Shown one piece after another: positions 59,702-64,000 of a stretch of 64,000 nt of DNA (the first letter of the stretch is position 1; each line of letters starts with the position of its first letter). The stretch is from Lysobacter sp036697405. Its GTDB lineage: Bacteria > Pseudomonadota > Gammaproteobacteria > Xanthomonadales > Xanthomonadaceae. Below the pieces are notes generated by a model. That model did not search any database, was not told the DNA's origin, and worked only from the letters and a program-made list of their open reading frames with translations. Location: contig NZ_JBAHWA010000007.1 of the NCBI RefSeq assembly GCF_036697405.1, positions 62,001-126,000 on the forward strand, written 5' to 3'. The position numbers were made by a program, and so were the translations under genes.

Positions 59702-60429
59702 CAAAGTAGCATGGCGTCATTCGCGGCAATGATTACGGACACCGCTTCCGTGATCAAAGTCACAGCGTCACATCGGCCATGCAAGCGCGCGATCTTGGCG
59801 AGGAATCGTTCTTGCGGTACGTGGGCAGATTGAGCGAGCGACCGCCGCAGGTCCACTACGACCTTCGTACTATTGCGGCGTTCGGCGCCCGGCGCCGGCC
59901 GTCGATGCGCAAGCATCCCGAACGCGGCAGCCGACCCGAGCCGCACGATGCGCGGCTGGTCGGCGCGCGATCGCGCATCGCGGATTTCCGCCGCTCCGAC
60001 ATCCGAGCTGGCTACGCACGACGCGGCGGATTCGCAGGCCGGCGTTCCCGCAGCAGCCAGCCATCGATACCCGCCGATTAATTTCGCGGCATCGGTTGTG
60101 GTCGTCCCTATCGACGCCGGTCCGAATGCGTTCGAAGACCAGCGGCTAGCCTCGGGCGACGCGCAATATGCCGAGTCTGTCGTTTCGCCCTCGCTTTGGC
60201 GCAAACCGCATCGTTGCGGCTCAACCGTATGCGGCGCGGCCGCATCCGTAACCGTGGCTCGCGTATCGTCGCCGCCGGCGCCGGGCGCGCAGCGACCGAG
60301 GATCGGTCCTGCCGACGCAGCTGCGACGAATCGGCCGCGGCGATCATCCCTAGGACTACGGGCCCGCCCCTGCCGGTCAGATTCGGCGCAGGCGGCCAGC
60401 TTTTGACAGGTTCTGCTCCTGTCCCCCAA
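59702..60429. other. Gene-free region between the response regulator and pga
   Basis: Long open frames exist on both strands, but their arginine/alanine/serine-rich composition and lack of ribosome-binding sites mark them as shadows. A small hairpin GACAGG-TTCTGCT-CCTGTC lies just before the terminator at 60430. The region may contain a small RNA on the plus strand, but this is not supported further. Confidence 0.4.
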
Positions 60430-60453
60430 ACCGGCCCCGTGCCGGTTTTTTTT
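60430..60453 (+). terminator. Rho-independent terminator upstream of pga
   Basis: ACCGGC (60430-60435) pairs with GCCGGT (60441-60446), followed by at least seven T. It is on the plus strand although no gene on that strand precedes it within the kilobase, so it may end an unannotated transcript. Confidence 0.75.
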
Positions 60454-60560
60454 CGACGGCGCCGAGCTGGCGAACCTGAACGGGCCGCAAGCCCCCCTAG
60501 GGGGCCTCCAGCGCCTAAGTGCCTGCTCTAAATGAACAAAACCAGCCGGATGACTCACGC

Positions 60561-60575
60561 TGGCACAGACTTTGC
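60561..60575 (+). promoter_or_regulatory. Sigma-54 promoter of the pga operon
   Basis: TGGCAC-AGACT-TTGC matches the -24/-12 consensus (TGGCAC-N5-TTGC) exactly, with the correct spacing between GG (60562-60563) and GC (60574-60575). Transcription would start near 60587, about 80 bases before pgaA. A palindrome CCCCCTAGGGGG lies upstream at 60493-60504 and could bind an activator. Confidence 0.75.
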
Positions 60576-60585
60576 GTCCACAACC

Positions 60586-60601
60586 TGTGACTTAGCTCAC
60601 A
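60586..60601 (+). promoter_or_regulatory. Perfect CRP/Clp-type binding site
   Basis: TGTGA-CTTAGC-TCACA is an exact match to the CRP consensus, which the xanthomonad regulator Clp also recognises. It covers the predicted sigma-54 start point and precedes a TATAAG -10-like box (60605-60610). A repressing role at pga is therefore more likely than activation. Confidence 0.75.
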
Positions 60602-60665
60602 TTTTATAAGCCAGGTCTCCGGGGCCGCCCCAGCCCCCTCCAGCCACACGGGATACGGATCATCC

Positions 60666-62711
60666 ATGCCGTCTTTACACCGACTCACGCTGTCCCTGGC
60701 CCTGGTACTGGCCGGTGGAACCTTCCACGCCACGTCAGTAGCTGCCGCTGAAGGGCAGGCCGCGACCGCGATCCCCTACCCCCGGATCGAACAACTGCGC
60801 GCCGACCGCGATTGGCTGGCGGCGCTGGCCCTGATCGAGCAACAGCTCGCCGCGCACCCCTCCGATGCGCGCTTGTACCGCTTGCGCGTGCTGACCCTGG
60901 CCGACATCGGCAGCCGCGACCGCGCGCGCCTGCTGTATCAGGGCCGCCCCGAACTGTTCAGCGCCGAAGAGGCGAGCCGCCTGGAAGCCGCCGGCCTGGC
61001 CCGGCGCATCGTCTGGAGCAAGCTCTACGCCGTCGACGAAGCAACCCGCTTGGAAGAAGCGCGCGCCGCCGACGCCGCCATCGACGCCTATCGCGCCCAG
61101 CTCGCGCGCAGCGGCACGCCGGAGCCCGACAGCCTGGCCTACGACCGCCTGATCGTACTCAACCGCCTCGGCCGCCATCAGGAAGTCGCCGACGACTACC
61201 AGCGCCTGGAGGCCGGCGGTCGTCCGGTACCCGGTTACGCGCTGGGCGCGGTCGGCGACTCGCTGCTCGCGCTGCGCCGTCCGGACGAGGCCGCGCCGGT
61301 CCTGGAGCGCGCGGTGCGGGCCGATCCCGACGATCCCGATTTGCCGATCCAGCTCGGCTACGCCCAACTCGAACGCGAACGCTACGACCTGGCCCTGCCG
61401 CTGCTGCGCGGGCTGGTCGACGCGCGCGCGCCCTGGCCGCGCGCGCCCGGTGCGCGCCGCGGCTACGAGAACTGGCCGCGCTACGACGCCGAAACCAACT
61501 ACGCCCTCGCCCGCGCCTTCGGCGAGGACCTGCCCGGCGCCCAGGCCATGATCGAGCCGCTGGCCGCGATCGGCCCCAACAACGCCGACCTGCAGGCCAC
61601 GCTCGGCTCCATCTATATGTTCCGCGGCTGGCCGACACGCGCGCTGGAACGTTTCTCGATCGCCAGCACCCTGGACGAACGCAACGTCGAAGCGCGCATC
61701 GGCCAGGTCGAAACCCTGTCGACCCTGCAGCGCTACGACCTGGCGCGCCCGATCCACGACCAGCTACTGGCGCGCTACCCGAACGAACCGCACGTGCGCT
61801 CGATGGACCGCAACTGGCGGATGCGCCGCGGCTGGCAGGCGCGCGCGTACGCGGCCGGCGGACGCAACCGCGACGGCGGCGGCGCCTCGCCGCTGGGCAA
61901 CCGCGACCGCGAGTACGGTATCGAAGCCGCCACGCCGCTGATCGACGACCGCTGGCGCCTGCTCGCGCGCAGCGGCCGGCGCTGGGCCGATTTCCAGGGC
62001 GACCGCAGCGTCGCCCAGCGCAACGAAGTCGGCCTGAGCTACGCCTACGACCGCCTCGACGCCCAACTGCATGTCGGCCGCGACCGCGACGGCCTGGGCG
62101 GCACCGCCGTCGCCGTCGACGCCGGCTGGCGCATCGACGACCGTTACGCCCTGCGCGCGCGCGTCAGCCGCAACGACGCCGCCGCCTCGCTGCAGGCGCG
62201 TGCCTCCGGCATCGCCGGCGACCTGATCGAAGTGGGCGCCGACTACCGCCCCAGCGAACGCACCGCGCTGAGCGCGACCGCGCAACGCTGGCGCTACGAC
62301 GACGGCAACGACCGCGACCAACTGAGCCTGGCATTGGACCAGCGTCTGCTCAGCCGCCCGCACCTGCTGATCAACGGCCTGGCCAGCCTCGGCGCCGGCC
62401 GTGGCAGCCGCGACGACGCGCCTTATTTCAATCCTTCGCGCGATGCCTCGGCGGAATTCGGCATCCGCCTGGACCATCTGGCCTGGCGCCGTTACGACCG
62501 CCATTTCCGCCAACGTCTGACCCTGTCGTCGGGCGCCTACTGGCAGCAGGACTACGGCACGGCCTGGGTGCCGTCGCTGCGTTACGAACACGAGTGGCAG
62601 TTCGCCCCGGGGCGGGTGCTGAGCTACGGCCTGAACTGGTCGCGCCCGGTTTACGACGGCCAGCGCGAACAGCGCCTGGGCTTCGATGCCGAATTGCGCT
62701 GGGGAGAATGA
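60666..62711 (+). CDS. pgaA: Outer-membrane porin for poly-beta-1,6-GlcNAc export
   Basis: A 681-residue protein with a signal peptide (MPSLHRLTLSLALVLAGGTFHATSVAAA), then a periplasmic TPR superhelix (about 30-370: GDSLLALRRPDEAAPVLERAVRADP and similar repeats) and a C-terminal beta-barrel (about 390-681: WQARAYAAGGRNRDGG onward). It is shorter than the E. coli PgaA of about 800 residues, mainly in the TPR part. It exports partly deacetylated PNAG, a biofilm matrix sugar. It is followed by pgaB after one base. Confidence 0.92.
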   Translation: MPSLHRLTLSLALVLAGGTFHATSVAAAEGQAATAIPYPRIEQLRADRDWLAALALIEQQLAAHPSDARLYRLRVLTLADIGSRDRARLLYQGRPELFSAEEASRLEAAGLARRIVWSKLYAVDEATRLEEARAADAAIDAYRAQLARSGTPEPDSLAYDRLIVLNRLGRHQEVADDYQRLEAGGRPVPGYALGAVGDSLLALRRPDEAAPVLERAVRADPDDPDLPIQLGYAQLERERYDLALPLLRGLVDARAPWPRAPGARRGYENWPRYDAETNYALARAFGEDLPGAQAMIEPLAAIGPNNADLQATLGSIYMFRGWPTRALERFSIASTLDERNVEARIGQVETLSTLQRYDLARPIHDQLLARYPNEPHVRSMDRNWRMRRGWQARAYAAGGRNRDGGGASPLGNRDREYGIEAATPLIDDRWRLLARSGRRWADFQGDRSVAQRNEVGLSYAYDRLDAQLHVGRDRDGLGGTAVAVDAGWRIDDRYALRARVSRNDAAASLQARASGIAGDLIEVGADYRPSERTALSATAQRWRYDDGNDRDQLSLALDQRLLSRPHLLINGLASLGAGRGSRDDAPYFNPSRDASAEFGIRLDHLAWRRYDRHFRQRLTLSSGAYWQQDYGTAWVPSLRYEHEWQFAPGRVLSYGLNWSRPVYDGQREQRLGFDAELRWGE

Positions 62712-62712
62712 G

Positions 62713-64000
62713 ATGAACCGTCCGCACCGCCCCTCGCGGCTGATCCTGATCGTGCTGGTGCTGTACGCGCTGGTGTTCTGCATGCTGCTGCCCGCGGCCG
62801 CGCGCGCGGCCGAACCTCTGCTGGTGCTGAGTTACCACGACGTGCGCGACGACGTCGCGCGCAAGGGCGACGGCGACGCCTACGCCGTCAGCACGCAGAA
62901 CTTCGCCGCTCATCTGGACTGGCTGTCCGGCCACGGCTACCACCCGGTTTCGCTGTCTCAGGTGATCGCCGCCAACAACGGCGGCGCCGCGCTGCCGAGC
63001 AAACCGGTGCTGATCACCTTCGACGACGGCCTGCGCAGCCTGTACACGCGCGCCTTTCCGCTGCTGCGCGCCTACAACTACCCGGCCCTGGCCGCGGTGG
63101 TCACGCATTGGGTCGAGCTGCCCGCCGGCGAAAGCGTCGACTACGGTCCGCGCCCGTTCACCGGCGAAGACTTCGTGACCTGGGCGCAGCTGCGCGAGAT
63201 GCAGGCCAGCGGCCTGGTCGAGGTCGCCAGCCACAGCGACGACCTGCACCACGGCATCGTCTCCAATCCGCAGGGCAACTCGACGCCGGCCGCGGTCACC
63301 CGCCGCTACGACCCGGCCACCGCACGCTACGAGACCGAGTCCGAATACCTCGCGCGCGTGCGCGCCGACCTGGAACGCAGCAAGCAGCGTCTGCAACAGG
63401 AACTCGGCCGCGCCCCGCGCGCGGTGGTGTGGCCGTACGCGGCCTACAACGGCGTCACCAACGGCATCGCCGACCAACTCGGCATGTCGGTCTCGTTCGA
63501 CCTGGAAGGCCGCAGCACGCCGATGCCGTCCGACCTGCACGGCCTGGCGCGTCTGCTGGTGATGAACAACCCCAACGTCGGCGATCTGGCCTATCAGCTG
63601 CGCCACGACGAAGAGCGCACCGGCGTGCGCGCGCTGCAGGTGGACCTGGACTCGGTCTACGACGCCGACCCGGCCCAGACCGAGCGCAATCTCGACGCCC
63701 TGATCGAAAGGGTCAAGCAGATCGCGCCCAGCCATGTGTTCCTGCAGGCCTTCGCCGACCCGGACGGCAACGGTTCGGCCGACGCCCTGTACTTCCCCAA
63801 CCACGCCCTGCCGATGCGCGCGGACCTGTTCAACCGCGTCGCCTGGCAGCTCAAGTCGCGCGCCGGCGTGGTGGTCTACGCCTGGCTGCCGGTGCTGGGC
63901 TACGAACTGCCCGACCCCGCCCAGCGCGCCGCGCTGGCGATCCACAGCACGGGCGCCGACGAGGTCTACCGCCTCGACTACACCCGGCCGGAAGTGCGCC
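62713..64000 (+). CDS. pgaB: Poly-beta-1,6-GlcNAc N-deacetylase (cut by window end)
   Basis: The first 429 residues of PgaB. A signal-anchor (LILIVLVLYALVFCMLLPAAARA) is followed by a polysaccharide deacetylase domain: LSYHDVRDD, LITFDDGLRSLYTRAFP with the metal Asp, VASHSDDLHHG with the metal histidines and VVWPYAAYN. The start of the C-terminal glycoside-hydrolase-like domain (GVRALQVDLDSVYDADPAQTERN) is visible from about residue 300. It begins at TGAGATG, coupled to pgaA. pgaC and pgaD are expected beyond the window. Confidence 0.93.
   Translation, partial: MNRPHRPSRLILIVLVLYALVFCMLLPAAARAAEPLLVLSYHDVRDDVARKGDGDAYAVSTQNFAAHLDWLSGHGYHPVSLSQVIAANNGGAALPSKPVLITFDDGLRSLYTRAFPLLRAYNYPALAAVVTHWVELPAGESVDYGPRPFTGEDFVTWAQLREMQASGLVEVASHSDDLHHGIVSNPQGNSTPAAVTRRYDPATARYETESEYLARVRADLERSKQRLQQELGRAPRAVVWPYAAYNGVTNGIADQLGMSVSFDLEGRSTPMPSDLHGLARLLVMNNPNVGDLAYQLRHDEERTGVRALQVDLDSVYDADPAQTERNLDALIERVKQIAPSHVFLQAFADPDGNGSADALYFPNHALPMRADLFNRVAWQLKSRAGVVVYAWLPVLGYELPDPAQRAALAIHSTGADEVYRLDYTRPEVR

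Noticed and set aside
59701..60558. A 285-codon minus-strand gene between the response regulator and pga
   Set aside because: Low-complexity Arg/Ala/Ser composition, no ribosome-binding site, and it would run through a plus-strand terminator and the pga promoter region.

Overview
The window is high-GC gammaproteobacterial DNA, most likely from a Lysobacter-like member of the Xanthomonadaceae. Evidence for this is the complete hisG-D-C-B-H-A-F-IE operon led by a TrpR/YerC-type regulator, the methionine-salvage genes mtnB-mtnD-mtnC, a very large YadA-type adhesin beside a BamE/OmpA lipoprotein, and abundant REP-like repeats. The genus is an inference; no rRNA or other decisive marker is present.

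Layout. 1-3.8 kb: end of an unknown gene, a VOC protein, a GNAT acetyltransferase, a small secreted protein and a Tat-exported phospholipase C. 3.8-5.0 kb: a gene-free block of dispersed repeats and hairpins. 5.0-8.8 kb: a Nudix hydrolase divergent from two tandem amino-acid permeases. 8.9-11.2 kb: methionine salvage. 11.5-14.5 kb: small proteins, a degenerate AroQ-like protein, a YdeI/OmdA protein and a secreted metallophosphoesterase. 14.8-22.4 kb: the histidine operon on the minus strand, with a 26-bp perfect palindrome just upstream of its regulator. 22.7-28.8 kb: a membrane diguanylate cyclase, then (minus strand) hisS, an unusually long MIO ammonia-lyase and a 2OG-Fe(II) oxygenase.

29.0-40.0 kb: an integrated element of about 11 kb lying between tRNA-Pro(CGG) and a 50-bp copy of its 3' part. 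From the integrase all but two genes run in one direction: integrase, small genes, a D5-like primase/helicase, an AT-rich iteron-bearing gap, two accessory proteins, HK97-type major capsid protein, prohead protease, portal and terminase small subunit. No terminase large subunit, tail or lysis genes are visible, so it looks like a capsid-encoding phage satellite rather than a phage. At its left end, on the opposite strand, sit a SieB-like membrane protein and a HEPN-like protein, probably an anti-phage pair.

40.5-45.4 kb: a TetR regulator divergent from a MipA/OmpV outer-membrane protein and an MlaA/VacJ lipoprotein, a LysR remnant, a DUF4019-type protein and a BamE+OmpA lipoprotein. 45.5-53.9 kb: a 2780-residue trimeric autotransporter adhesin. 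55.0-59.6 kb: a signalling cluster of an orphan histidine kinase, a beta-propeller sensor without a kinase domain and a response regulator. 60.6 kb to the end: pgaA and the start of pgaB for the exopolysaccharide PNAG, behind a region carrying a sigma-54 promoter match and a perfect CRP/Clp-type site.

Several parts point to surface life and biofilm control: the giant adhesin, pga export and deacetylation, a GGDEF enzyme, and a putative c-di-GMP-sensitive Clp site at pga.
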